DNA of 44,041 nt from Flavobacteriales bacterium (lineage in GTDB: Bacteria; Bacteroidota; Bacteroidia; Flavobacteriales; Flavobacteriaceae): positions 1 to 44,041 of the forward strand of contig JABMNH010000026.1 in the NCBI GenBank assembly GCA_013205245.1. Reading direction: 5' to 3'. Numbering within the stretch: position 1 is the stretch's first letter; every line of letters begins with the position of its first letter. The position numbers and the translations under genes were made by a program. The notes under the pieces are model-generated. The model had not been told where the DNA came from and ran no database searches. It worked only from the letters and a program-made list of their open reading frames with translations. Shown piece after piece: positions 8,038-17,527 of this stretch.

Positions 8038-9387
8038 ATGCGAATTATTATTGCTGGTGCTGGTGAAGTAGGTTTTCATTTAGCAAAATTACTTTCTTAC
8101 GAGTCTCACGATATTACGCTTATAGACGAAAAAAAGGAACGTTTAACCTATGCAGATACACGTCTTGACATTCGTGTTTTAAAAGGAAACGCCACTTCTA
8201 TTTCTGTTTTAAAAGATGCCAATATTGCTATGACAGATTTAATAATTGCAGTTACATCAATTGAATCTGTAAATATTACAATTTGCGTTTTAGCAAAAAG
8301 ACTTGGTGCCAAACAGACCATTGCCCGTATTAATAACTCTGAATTTATTGATAATAAAGACGAAATAAATTTTGCCGAATTTGGTATTGATGAATTAATT
8401 TCTACCGAAGAATTGGCCTCTAATGAGATTAAAATGTTACTCAACCAAGCCGCTTTTAATCATATGCATGAATTTGAAGGAGGAGAATTAAGTATGATAG
8501 GTGTCATTTTATCAAAATCTGCGCCTTTTGTCGGGATGTCTGTAATGGAAGCTGCTGCCGCTTTCCCTGGCATCCATTTTATGCCAATTATCATTCAAAA
8601 CGAAAATTCTGATGATATTATGATTCCCCGTGGGGATACTGTTTTCAAAAATGGAGATTTAGCCTATTTTATTACCATAAAAGAGGGGGTTCACGAACTC
8701 TACAAACTGGCTGGAAAAACAAAAAACAAAGTTCAAAATATCATGATTTTAGGAGGTAGTTCTATTGGTAAAAGACTCGCTAAAGAATTATGTGATAAAA
8801 AATTAAATATTAAAATTATTGAAAGTGATAAAAAAAGGGCTCTAGAATTAGCCGATGAATTACCTAATGCACTTGTTGTATATGGCGATGGCAGAGATGT
8901 AGAGTTATTACAAGAAGAAAATATTGAAGAAATGGATGTTTTTATTGCTGCTACAGAAAGTCCCGAAACAAACATTATGACATGCTTGGTAGCAAAATCT
9001 AAAAAAGTAAAGAAAACCATTGCTCTTGCCGAAAGTGTAGATTATTCTAAATTATCGCACTCTATAGGTATTGACACCATTATCAATAAAAAATTATTAG
9101 CTGCTAATAACATCTTCAAATACATCAGAAAAGGTGATGTTTTAGAAATTGCAACACTTCACAATTTAGATGCCGAACTTTTAGAATTTAAGGTTCGTGA
9201 AAATTCTAAAATAACCAACAAAATTATTCGCGAATTAAATTTTCCGCGAGATGCTTCTATTGGTGGTGTAATTAGAGACGGTAAAGGACATATTGTTTTG
9301 GGCGATTTTCAAATTCTAGCTGGCGATAAAGTTGTGGTAAGCTGTTTGGCCGATTCCGTTATTAAAGTCGAAAAGTTTTTCGATTAA
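8038..9387 (+). CDS. trkA: Trk potassium uptake system NAD-binding subunit TrkA
   Basis: 449 residues with two tandem RCK modules, as in full-length TrkA. The first Rossmann motif is IIIAGAGEVGFHLA at residues 2-15. The second is MILGGSSIGKRLAKEL near 237. Each is followed by an RCK_C-type segment (around residues 140-225 and 365-449). TrkA forms the cytoplasmic gating ring of the TrkH potassium channel and senses NAD(H) or nucleotides. trkH starts 15 bases downstream and the two form an operon. RCK_C domains in some bacteria bind cyclic di-AMP, and dacA lies in the same window, but binding here is not shown. Confidence 0.95.
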   Translation: MRIIIAGAGEVGFHLAKLLSYESHDITLIDEKKERLTYADTRLDIRVLKGNATSISVLKDANIAMTDLIIAVTSIESVNITICVLAKRLGAKQTIARINNSEFIDNKDEINFAEFGIDELISTEELASNEIKMLLNQAAFNHMHEFEGGELSMIGVILSKSAPFVGMSVMEAAAAFPGIHFMPIIIQNENSDDIMIPRGDTVFKNGDLAYFITIKEGVHELYKLAGKTKNKVQNIMILGGSSIGKRLAKELCDKKLNIKIIESDKKRALELADELPNALVVYGDGRDVELLQEENIEEMDVFIAATESPETNIMTCLVAKSKKVKKTIALAESVDYSKLSHSIGIDTIINKKLLAANNIFKYIRKGDVLEIATLHNLDAELLEFKVRENSKITNKIIRELNFPRDASIGGVIRDGKGHIVLGDFQILAGDKVVVSCLADSVIKVEKFFD

Positions 9388-9402
9388 AACTACTTCTCTA
9401 TA

Positions 9403-10920
9403 ATGAAAAATTTAAACATAAAAATAATTTTCCAAATGATGGGTTTTTTACTCATCTTCAACGGGGTTTTTATGTTCATTTCTGGTTTTGTAAGTTGGAT
9501 TTATAAAGACGGCATTACCAAACATATCTTTTATGCCGGAATTATTACCGTAATTATTGGAGCGCTATTCCAATTTGCCACCAAAGGCTTTAAAAAAGAA
9601 GTAAAAAAACGAGAAGGTTATATAATTGTAACTCTAGGCTGGATTTTTATGTCCCTTTCGGGAACACTTCCCTACTTATTTACAGGCGCCATTCCTTCTT
9701 TTACCAATGCTTTTTTCGAAACAATATCTGGTTATACAACAACAGGGGCATCCATTTTAAATGATATAGAAAGCATGCCTAAAGGCATTCTGTTTTGGCG
9801 TAGCACCACACATTGGATTGGCGGTATGGGTATTATTGTACTAACCATTGCTATTTTGCCGTTGTTAGGTATTGGAGGTATGCAACTTTTTGCTGCCGAA
9901 GCACCCGGGCCATCTGCAGATAAATTACATCCACGCATTACCGATACTGCAAAAAGGTTGTGGTATATCTATTTAGGATTTACACTAACCGAGGCTATTT
10001 TATTAAAATTTGCTGGAATGAGCTTTTTCGACGCCATTAATCACGCAATGAGCACATTATCAACAGGTGGGTTTTCAACAAAAAATGCAAGTGTTGCTCA
10101 TTGGAATGACCAACCAATCATTCAATACATTATCACCATATTTATGATAATAGCTGGTACCAATTTCGTGTTGAGCTATTTTGCTTTTAAAGGAAAAATA
10201 AGTAAAGTTTTACACGATGAAGAATTTAAAATATACTTTTTAAGCATTATAGGTCTAACGCTTACTGTTGCCCTAGTTATTTTCTTTAATGCAGATGTCT
10301 CTTCACTTCCTACCGAAACACAACTTATTGCACATCCAATGGTTTATGGCGAATTTGAAAGTAGCCTAAGACATGCCTTTTTTCAAGTTGTAGCTGTCAT
10401 CACAACAACAGGGTTTGTAACTGCCGATTTTACAATCTGGACCCCTTTTCTTACTATTCTATTTTTCTTTTTAATGTTTTTTGGTGCCTCTGCAGGTTCC
10501 ACTTCTGGTGGGGTAAAATTTGTGCGTATCATTATCATGATAAAGAATGGCTTTTTAGAATTTAAACGCTCAATTCATCCCAATGCAATAATAAATGTGC
10601 GTTTTAATAAGCGTACTGTATCGCAAGATATTGTGTTAAATATTATGGCTTTTTTTATACTCTACGTCATTGTTTTTTCTGTAGGTGCAGGTGTTTTTGG
10701 CTTGTTAGGTTTAGACTTCGCAACATCTCTTGGTGGCGCTGCATCATCATTAGGAAATGTAGGCCCTGCTTTTGGCAAATTAAGCCCTGTAAATAATTTT
10801 AACGATTTACCAGCCCTAGGCAAATGGTGGTCGGCTTTTTTAATGCTTTTAGGTAGATTAGAATTATTTACCGTGATGATATTATTTACGCCTTATTTCT
10901 GGAAAACTAATAAGTTTTAA
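9403..10920 (+). CDS. trkH: Trk potassium uptake system membrane subunit TrkH
   Basis: 505 residues with about 10-12 membrane segments. All four pore-loop selectivity segments are visible: SGYTTTGASI, STLSTGGFSTK, VITTTGFVTAD and the last SSLGNVGPAFG. These line the potassium filter of the Trk/Ktr/HKT superfamily. It lies in the inner membrane and works with the TrkA ring encoded 15 bases upstream. No separate trkG-type gene is present in the window. Confidence 0.95.
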   Translation: MKNLNIKIIFQMMGFLLIFNGVFMFISGFVSWIYKDGITKHIFYAGIITVIIGALFQFATKGFKKEVKKREGYIIVTLGWIFMSLSGTLPYLFTGAIPSFTNAFFETISGYTTTGASILNDIESMPKGILFWRSTTHWIGGMGIIVLTIAILPLLGIGGMQLFAAEAPGPSADKLHPRITDTAKRLWYIYLGFTLTEAILLKFAGMSFFDAINHAMSTLSTGGFSTKNASVAHWNDQPIIQYIITIFMIIAGTNFVLSYFAFKGKISKVLHDEEFKIYFLSIIGLTLTVALVIFFNADVSSLPTETQLIAHPMVYGEFESSLRHAFFQVVAVITTTGFVTADFTIWTPFLTILFFFLMFFGASAGSTSGGVKFVRIIIMIKNGFLEFKRSIHPNAIINVRFNKRTVSQDIVLNIMAFFILYVIVFSVGAGVFGLLGLDFATSLGGAASSLGNVGPAFGKLSPVNNFNDLPALGKWWSAFLMLLGRLELFTVMILFTPYFWKTNKF

Positions 10921-11025
10921 AAACACAAAAAGATTGATTTAAGCAATTAGTTTCTCTTGTGCGTTACTCACTTTTTAAGCATTTTTTCAGTAAATTGCAA
11001 TACTTTTTTAAAGACATTCATTTAC

Positions 11026-14000
11026 ATGGACATCATTAAGCCTTATATCCCCAAAAATAATATCAGAATTGTAACTGCTGCATCCCTTTTTGACGGACAT
11101 GATGCCGCTATAAATATCATGCGACGCATCATCCAGAGTACAGGTGTAGAAGTCATTCATCTCGGCCATGATCGCAGTGTTGAAGAAGTGGTAAATACAG
11201 CCATTCAAGAAGATGCCCAAGCCATTGCGATGACTTCCTACCAAGGTGGCCATAATGAGTACTTTAAATATATGTACGATTTACTGCAAGAAAAAGGCGC
11301 GCCTCAAATAAAAATATTTGGTGGCGGCGGTGGTGTTATTTTACCCGAAGAGATTGCAGATTTAATGGATTACGGCATCACCCGAATTTATGCGCCTGAT
11401 GATGGCCGCCATATGGGATTACAAGGCATGATTAATGACATGGTGCAACAATCAGATTTTGATAGCCCCTCCCTAATCCTCCCAAAAGACAAAACAATTC
11501 AAGAGAGTTTGGCTGAGAAAAATGTCAATACTATTGCACGATTAATTTCTATAGCCGAAAATCATCCCGACAGTTTCACAACTATTTTTAAAAGCTTTTC
11601 ACCTTCGGTTAAAACGAAAAAAGAAACACCTGTTTTGGGCATTACTGGAACTGGTGGTGCCGGAAAATCGTCTTTGGTAGATGAATTGGTACGTCGTTAT
11701 TTGATGAATTTCCCAACAAAAACCATCGGCATTGTTTCTATTGATCCGTCAAAAAAGAAAACAGGTGGTGCACTTTTAGGAGATCGCATTCGTATGAACG
11801 CCATTAAAAATGACCGCGTTTATATGCGTTCTTTGGCTACACGTCAATCTAATTTGGCCATGTCGAAATATGTAAGCGATGCTGTGTCTATTTTAAAAGC
11901 GGCGCAATACGATTTAATCATTTTAGAAACTTCGGGTATTGGCCAATCTGATACCGAAATTATAGACCATTCTGATGTGTCACTTTACGTAATGACACCA
12001 GAATATGGCGCCGCAACCCAACTCGAAAAAATCGATATGCTCGATTTTGCCGATGTCATTGCACTTAATAAATTTGACAAACGCGGGGCGCTAGACGCCT
12101 TACGCGATGTTAAAAAACAATACCAACGCAATCATAATTTATGGGATAAAAATATAGACGATATGCCCGTTTATGGTAGTATCGCCGCACAATTTAATGA
12201 TCCCGGTACCAATGCCCTTTACCATAAATTGATTGACACTTTAAACGCTAAAGCAAAGGCTAATTTCAATTCTACATTTGAATTAGAGAATAATTTATCC
12301 GAAAAGCAATTTATCATTCCGCCTAACCGCGTACGCTATTTATCAGAAATTACAGAGAGTAACCGCCAGTATAATAAATGGAGTAAACAACAAGCGGATA
12401 GTGCTCAAAAACTGTATGGTATTTTTAAAACCATAGAATCAGTTACAAATGTCATTGCGAGTGTCCCGATAACTATCGGGACGAAGCAATCTTTTATTAA
12501 TAGCATCGGATTAAATGAAGATAAGATTCTTCACTACGTTCAGAATGACATTGTCATTCCGACAGCGCGAGGTACGAGTGACGCCGAATCTCAACAAAAA
12601 TTCCTGAAATTGCTTTTTAAAGAATTCGCTCGTGTTAAAATGGATTTAAGTCCGTACAACTGGCAACTTATTACAGCTTGGGAAACAAAAAAACAATCCT
12701 ATAAAAACGATATTTATACCTATAAAGTTCGCAATAAAGACATCAACATCAAAACGCATACCACCTCATTATCGCAAACACAAATCCCGAAAATAGCTTT
12801 GCCAAAATACGAAGCTTGGGGAGATGTTTTGGCATGGCAATTACAAGAAAATGTACCCGGTGAATTTCCGTTTACCGCAGGCATTTTTCCATTTAAACGC
12901 ACAGGCGAAGATCCTGCACGTATGTTTGCAGGCGAAGGCGGACCAGAACGCACCAACCGAAGGTTTCATTACGTCAGTTTGGGTTTACCCGCCAAACGTT
13001 TGTCAACGGCTTTTGACAGCGTAACGCTTTACGGAAACGACCCTGATTTAAGACCCGATATTTACGGGAAAATAGGTAATGCTGGTGTGTCTATTTGTTG
13101 TTTAGACGATCTTAAAAAACTGTATTCCGGTTTCGATTTAACCAATGCTTTGACATCGGTTTCTATGACCATCAACGGTCCCGCCGCCATGATGCTTGCC
13201 TATTTTATGAATGCAGCCATCGATCAGGAATGCGAAAAATACATCAGTAACAACGGATTAGAGGCGCATGTTGCCGCGAAAATTAAATCCGTTTTTACCG
13301 ATAAAGGTTCGGAGCGTCCGCAATATCAAGGCAATTTACCAAAGAGCAATACCGGATTGGGCTTGATGTTATTGGGTCTAACCGGAGATCAAGTGTTACC
13401 TGATGATGTGTATCAAAAAATTAAAACCGAAACCTTATCTAAAGTCCGCGGAACGGTTCAAGCCGATATTTTAAAAGAAGACCAGGCGCAAAACACCTGT
13501 ATTTTTTCAACCGAATTCGCCCTGCGTTTAATGGGTGATGTTCAGGAATATTTTATCCAGAAAAAAGTGCGCAATTTTTATTCGGTTTCTATCAGTGGTT
13601 ATCATATTGCCGAAGCTGGCGCAAATCCCATTTCACAATTGGCATTTACCTTGTCCAATGGTTTCACTTACGTGGAATATTATTTAAGTCGCGGCATGGA
13701 CATCAATAAATTTGGACCGAATTTATCATTCTTTTTCTCAAATGGCGTTGATCCAGAATATGCCGTTATCGGTCGTGTGGCACGAAAAATTTGGGCCAAA
13801 GCGATGAAGCAAAAATATGGCGCCGACGAACGCGCCCAGATGTTGAAATATCACATTCAAACTTCGGGACGATCGTTGCACGCACAAGAAATCGACTTTA
13901 ACGATATCCGCACAACATTACAAGCACTGTATGCTATTTACGATAACTGTAACTCACTCCATACAAATGCCTACGATGAAGCCATAACCACGCCAACGGA

Positions 14001-14547
14001 AGAATCGGTACGCCGCGCGATGGCCATTCAGCTTATCATCAACAAAGAATTAGGTTTGGCTAAAAACGAGAATCCTATTCAAGGGGCTTTTATTATTGAA
14101 GAATTAACCGATTTGGTAGAAGAAGCTGTTTATGTAGAATTCGACCGCATTAACGAACGTGGTGGTGTGCTTGGCGCGATGGAAACAATGTACCAACGTA
14201 GTAAAATACAAGAAGAAAGTTTGTTTTACGAAACGCTTAAACACAACGGCGATTTTCCAATTATCGGGGTGAATACATTTTTAAGCAGTAAAGGGTCACC
14301 AACCGTTTTGCCTCAAGAAGTTATCAGGGCAACTGAAAAAGAGAAAAAATATCAAATAAAAGTCGTGAACAACCTCAACAAACGAAATAAGGAACAAATT
14401 AAAATAGCTTTAGAAACACTCAAAAAAGCAGCCGTTACCAACCAAAACTTGTTTGATTGTTTAATGGATGCCGCCAAAGTGTGTTCACTGGGTCAAATTA
14501 CCAACGCCTTGTTTACTGTTGGTGGACAATATAGACGGAATATGTAA
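11026..14547 (+). CDS. icmF: Fused isobutyryl-CoA mutase/GTPase (methylmalonyl-CoA mutase family)
   Basis: 1173 residues from the ATG at 11026. The frame extends to 10957 without support. Domains in order: a cobalamin-binding domain (about 1-140; [13 protein letters not shown] and FGGGGGVI); a MeaB-like G-protein chaperone (about 195-420; Walker [27 protein letters not shown]); and a mutase barrel (from about 600; [38 protein letters not shown]). This is the IcmF order. The enzyme interconverts isobutyryl-CoA and butyryl-CoA, or similar acyl-CoAs, with adenosylcobalamin. The GTPase loads and protects the cofactor. Residues about 476-525, in the linker, are encoded by a repeat element (see that entry). 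All catalytic domains look intact. Confidence 0.93.
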   Translation: MDIIKPYIPKNNIRIVTAASLFDGHDAAINIMRRIIQSTGVEVIHLGHDRSVEEVVNTAIQEDAQAIAMTSYQGGHNEYFKYMYDLLQEKGAPQIKIFGGGGGVILPEEIADLMDYGITRIYAPDDGRHMGLQGMINDMVQQSDFDSPSLILPKDKTIQESLAEKNVNTIARLISIAENHPDSFTTIFKSFSPSVKTKKETPVLGITGTGGAGKSSLVDELVRRYLMNFPTKTIGIVSIDPSKKKTGGALLGDRIRMNAIKNDRVYMRSLATRQSNLAMSKYVSDAVSILKAAQYDLIILETSGIGQSDTEIIDHSDVSLYVMTPEYGAATQLEKIDMLDFADVIALNKFDKRGALDALRDVKKQYQRNHNLWDKNIDDMPVYGSIAAQFNDPGTNALYHKLIDTLNAKAKANFNSTFELENNLSEKQFIIPPNRVRYLSEITESNRQYNKWSKQQADSAQKLYGIFKTIESVTNVIASVPITIGTKQSFINSIGLNEDKILHYVQNDIVIPTARGTSDAESQQKFLKLLFKEFARVKMDLSPYNWQLITAWETKKQSYKNDIYTYKVRNKDINIKTHTTSLSQTQIPKIALPKYEAWGDVLAWQLQENVPGEFPFTAGIFPFKRTGEDPARMFAGEGGPERTNRRFHYVSLGLPAKRLSTAFDSVTLYGNDPDLRPDIYGKIGNAGVSICCLDDLKKLYSGFDLTNALTSVSMTINGPAAMMLAYFMNAAIDQECEKYISNNGLEAHVAAKIKSVFTDKGSERPQYQGNLPKSNTGLGLMLLGLTGDQVLPDDVYQKIKTETLSKVRGTVQADILKEDQAQNTCIFSTEFALRLMGDVQEYFIQKKVRNFYSVSISGYHIAEAGANPISQLAFTLSNGFTYVEYYLSRGMDINKFGPNLSFFFSNGVDPEYAVIGRVARKIWAKAMKQKYGADERAQMLKYHIQTSGRSLHAQEIDFNDIRTTLQALYAIYDNCNSLHTNAYDEAITTPTEESVRRAMAIQLIINKELGLAKNENPIQGAFIIEELTDLVEEAVYVEFDRINERGGVLGAMETMYQRSKIQEESLFYETLKHNGDFPIIGVNTFLSSKGSPTVLPQEVIRATEKEKKYQIKVVNNLNKRNKEQIKIALETLKKAAVTNQNLFDCLMDAAKVCSLGQITNALFTVGGQYRRNM
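12451..12600 (+). repeat. Intergenic-type palindromic repeat inserted in frame in icmF
   Basis: The DNA begins GTCATTGCGAG and contains a perfect hairpin with arms GTCCCGAT (12463-12470) and ATCGGGAC (12475-12482), followed by GAAGCAATCT. It then runs through AAGATTCTTCACTACG and TTCAGAATGACA and begins a second, degenerate unit GTCATTCCGAC that ends in GAATCTC. These word sets are typical of dispersed flavobacterial intergenic repeats. The frame is kept open, giving about 50 residues of low-conservation protein between the GTPase and mutase domains. Confidence 0.8.
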
Positions 14548-14569
14548 GCAGACACTTGGTTTCGCTGTT

Positions 14570-14731
14570 AAGCGAAGCCTTAGTGGTCGCTTATCCCGAT
14601 AGCGAATAAAGTGAGCGTTGCGGGATATTTAGTTGTGAATCGCTTATCCCGAAAGTGAATGAAATATTATGATTCGGGATAAATTCCCCTCTCGAGAGGG
14701 GAAGATGACAGCCAAATTTATTTGGATGTCA
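14570..14731 (+). repeat. Cluster of intergenic palindromic repeats downstream of icmF
   Basis: Most of this 252-base gap consists of stem-forming sequence. There are two copies of CGCTTATCCCGA. One forms a perfect 10-base stem, TTATCCCGAA (14644-14653) with TTCGGGATAA (14673-14682). Next is a perfect 20-base palindrome centred on CTCGAG (14684-14703). A 12-base stem with one mismatch follows (14706-14717 with 14720-14731). The tail ATTAGGGGTGTGTTAA is also typical of dispersed flavobacterial repeats. These could act as terminator or mRNA-end stabiliser for icmF. Confidence 0.65.
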
Positions 14732-14799
14732 TTAGGGGTGTGTTAACCGAAAATAATAAATAAATCTGAAATTCATAAATCGTAAAACGTAATTCAAAA

Positions 14800-15501
14800 A
14801 TGATACCAGATCCACTTGGCCAAGCCCTTTTAGATTATCAAAACAATATCGCTACAGAAGATATTGAAACTTATTCGTCTGTTGGAGGTAAAGATGTATT
14901 GCCGATAGATTATTTATTCAGGTCTTATAAAGACATGCCCAAACTAGAACAAAAAGCATTGGATTTATGTTCTGGTAAAATTTTAGACATAGGTTGTGGG
15001 GCAGGAAGTCACAGTTTGTATCTTCAAGAAAAAGGATTTGATGTTACTGCTATTGACATCTCTAAAAATGCGATTGAAGTCTGCAAACTAAGAGGTCTTG
15101 AAAATGTGCAAAAAATAGATTGTTGGCAATTAAAAGACCAAAAATTTGATACCATTTTATTGCTGATGAATGGCATTGGCTTATGCGGAAAATTAGCAAA
15201 ACTCCCTGATTTTTTCAATCATTTAAAAAGCCTTTTACATCCAAACGGACAAATTTTAACAGACTCGTCTGATATTGTTTATATGTACGAAGATGAAGAG
15301 GGCGATATTGATGTGCCAGAAACAAAGTACTATGGCGAAGTTAAATTTACCATGACTTATAAAATGCAAAAAAGCAAGGTTTTTAATTGGCTCTACCTTG
15401 ATGTCAATACTTTAAATTATTACGCTAAAAATAACGGACTACAATGCAACATAATTTTAGAAGGACCACATTACGATTATCTGGCAAAACTCACGGTTTA
15501 A
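14800..15501 (+). CDS. Class I SAM-dependent methyltransferase
   Basis: 233 residues. The Rossmann motif I is GKILDIGCGAGSHSLYLQE (about residues 50-68), motif II ends in VTAIDISKNAI, and the post-II strand is FDTILLLMNGIGL. These place it in the Methyltransf_25/11 group. The C-terminal half has a region DLPETKYYGEVKFTM-like (DVPETKYYGEVKF) that fits a family of small-molecule methyltransferases with unknown substrate. It stands alone between the repeat cluster and the CocE-type hydrolase gene, 43 bases before the latter, so a shared transcript is possible. Confidence 0.85.
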   Translation: MIPDPLGQALLDYQNNIATEDIETYSSVGGKDVLPIDYLFRSYKDMPKLEQKALDLCSGKILDIGCGAGSHSLYLQEKGFDVTAIDISKNAIEVCKLRGLENVQKIDCWQLKDQKFDTILLLMNGIGLCGKLAKLPDFFNHLKSLLHPNGQILTDSSDIVYMYEDEEGDIDVPETKYYGEVKFTMTYKMQKSKVFNWLYLDVNTLNYYAKNNGLQCNIILEGPHYDYLAKLTV

Positions 15502-15513
15502 TCATATTAATTG

Positions 15514-15521
15514 TAGATTTA
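15514..15521 (+). promoter_or_regulatory. Possible -7 box for the CocE-type hydrolase
   Basis: TAGATTTA differs from TAnnTTTG only at the last base and lies 23 bases before the ATG at 15545. The match is imperfect and no -33 box is clear, so this is a weak call. Confidence 0.25.
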
Positions 15522-15544
15522 CGCAACATCTTAACATATCTCAA

Positions 15545-17467
15545 ATGACACATATCAATAAATTACTTATCGGATTTTTAACTATTCTGTTGGTTGGTTG
15601 CAATACAACTCAAAAAACAGAAAAACCAAATTACGTACAACAACATTTTAACAAACAAGAAGTTAGTATTGCAATGCGCGATGGCGTAAAATTGTTTGTC
15701 AGTATTTACACACCCAAAGACGCTTCAAAAAACAAAACCTATCCAATTCTGCTACAACGCACACCTTACAGTTGTCAGCCTTACGGTGCAGATAAATTCA
15801 GAAGACGTATTGGCCCCAACCAAACAATGATGAAAGAAGGTTACATTGTAGTTTACGAAGATGTGCGTGGGCGATGGATGAGCGAAGGTACTTACGATAA
15901 TATGCGTCCGTATATCCCTAACAAAAAAGACAACAACCAAATTGATGAAAGTTCTGACACTTATGACACCATAGATTGGCTCATAAAAAACATCCCAAAC
16001 AATAACGGAAAAGTAGGAACATGGGGTATATCGTATCCCGGATTTTACACCAGCTATTCAACTTTAGATGCACATCCAGCTTTAAAAGCTGCTTCGCCTC
16101 AAGCCCCCATAGGCGATTTCTTTTTTGATGATTTCCATCACAATGGGGCTTTTTTGTTGAGTTATTTTAGAGCTATTGGTTTGTTTGGTGCGCCAAAAGA
16201 CACACCCACAGATACCGCTTGGTATAAATTACCAGAGCTTCCTTCTAAAGACCAATACCAGTTCTTTTTAGATGCAGGACCTATAAAAAACTTAAACAAA
16301 TATTATGAGTACACAAAACTTGACAACACGTCAAAATTAAACGAAACATCCGTTAAAGATTTCTTTTGGGATGAGATTGTTAACCACCCAAATTACGATG
16401 AGAATTGGCAAAAAAAGAGTTTGGTTGGGCATCTTAAAAAAGACAGTTCAAAAGTTGCCACTATGGTTGTGGGCGGTTGGTATGATGCCGAAGATTTATA
16501 CGGTACTTTCGAAACCTATAAACACCTAGAAGCTAACAAATCTAACAGCTATAACACCATGGTCATTGGCCCTTGGAGTCATGGTGGTTGGGCACGCGAA
16601 CGCGGCAAACACAGTGTTGGTAATGTTTATTTTGGTGATTCTATTTCTACCTTTTATCAAAAAAATATAGAAACCAAATTCTTTCATCATTTCTTAAAAA
16701 ATACTGGCGATGATAACAGTGGTTTACCAGAAGCCTATGTCTATAACACAGGTAATAATAAATGGAAAACCTATCCTGTTTGGCCTCCAAAATCTACCAT
16801 ACAACAGACTTTTTATTTAGAAGAAAATCAAACATTGAGTAGATCGGCGGCGGCTAAAACAGCTAAACCTATAAAATTCGTCAGCGATTTGACCAAACCT
16901 GTACCCTATTCTGAGGATATAAAAACAGTTTTTACGCCCCGAAAATACATGACCGATGACCAGCGTTTCGCGGCACGCAGACCAGATGTTTTGGTTTATC
17001 AAACGCCCGTTTTAGAACATGATATGACCTTAGCTGGCGATATTTGGGCGAAATTACAAGTGGCTACCACAGGCACCGATGCCGATTGGGTGGTTAAAAT
17101 AATTGATGTTTATCCTGCTGATGCCGAAGAAAACAAAAGCATGCAAAACCATTTAAAAATGAGCAATTATCACATGATGTTGCGCAGCGAAGTGATGCGT
17201 GGTAAATTTAGAAAATCTTTCAGCCATCCAGAAGCCATGATTGCCAACAAAAAAACCGAAATTGACATTCATTTACAAGATGTTTTTCACACCCTAAAAA
17301 AAGGACACCGTTTGCAAATACAAGTGCAAAGCACATGGTTTCCGTTAATAGATTTGAACCCGCAAACTTTTGTAGAAAATATTTACAAAGCTGATGCTGC
17401 AGATTTTAAAACACAAACACATAGCGTGTATCAAGATTCTAAGATTATATTTAATGTCATGAATTAA
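15545..17467 (+). CDS. CocE/NonD family hydrolase, exported lipoprotein
   Basis: 640 residues. The N-terminus is a lipoprotein signal with lipobox LLVGC (Cys 19). An alpha/beta-hydrolase domain follows: RTPYSCQPYG, VYEDVRGRWMSEG, and the nucleophile elbow GTWGISYPGFY, with the catalytic serine in GISYPG. The histidine lies in IGPWSHGGW. The C-terminal jelly-roll of the X-Pro dipeptidyl-peptidase class is visible from about residue 400 to the end (VKIIDVYPADAEEN, GHRLQIQVQSTWFPLID). Relatives hydrolyse alpha-amino acid esters, acylated beta-lactams or X-Pro peptides. The exact substrate cannot be told. It lies outside the cytoplasm, just upstream of two exported M16 peptidases, suggesting a peptide-degradation group. 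Confidence 0.88.
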   Translation: MTHINKLLIGFLTILLVGCNTTQKTEKPNYVQQHFNKQEVSIAMRDGVKLFVSIYTPKDASKNKTYPILLQRTPYSCQPYGADKFRRRIGPNQTMMKEGYIVVYEDVRGRWMSEGTYDNMRPYIPNKKDNNQIDESSDTYDTIDWLIKNIPNNNGKVGTWGISYPGFYTSYSTLDAHPALKAASPQAPIGDFFFDDFHHNGAFLLSYFRAIGLFGAPKDTPTDTAWYKLPELPSKDQYQFFLDAGPIKNLNKYYEYTKLDNTSKLNETSVKDFFWDEIVNHPNYDENWQKKSLVGHLKKDSSKVATMVVGGWYDAEDLYGTFETYKHLEANKSNSYNTMVIGPWSHGGWARERGKHSVGNVYFGDSISTFYQKNIETKFFHHFLKNTGDDNSGLPEAYVYNTGNNKWKTYPVWPPKSTIQQTFYLEENQTLSRSAAAKTAKPIKFVSDLTKPVPYSEDIKTVFTPRKYMTDDQRFAARRPDVLVYQTPVLEHDMTLAGDIWAKLQVATTGTDADWVVKIIDVYPADAEENKSMQNHLKMSNYHMMLRSEVMRGKFRKSFSHPEAMIANKKTEIDIHLQDVFHTLKKGHRLQIQVQSTWFPLIDLNPQTFVENIYKADAADFKTQTHSVYQDSKIIFNVMN

Positions 17468-17527
17468 AAAAAACAACTCTTTAACTAAAAATGGCTATTT
17501 TTAAAACATCCAAAAAATTAACATAAT

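Noticed and set aside
10921-11025. Cobalamin riboswitch in front of icmF
   Set aside because: The 105-base gap is too short and lacks the conserved B12-box core.
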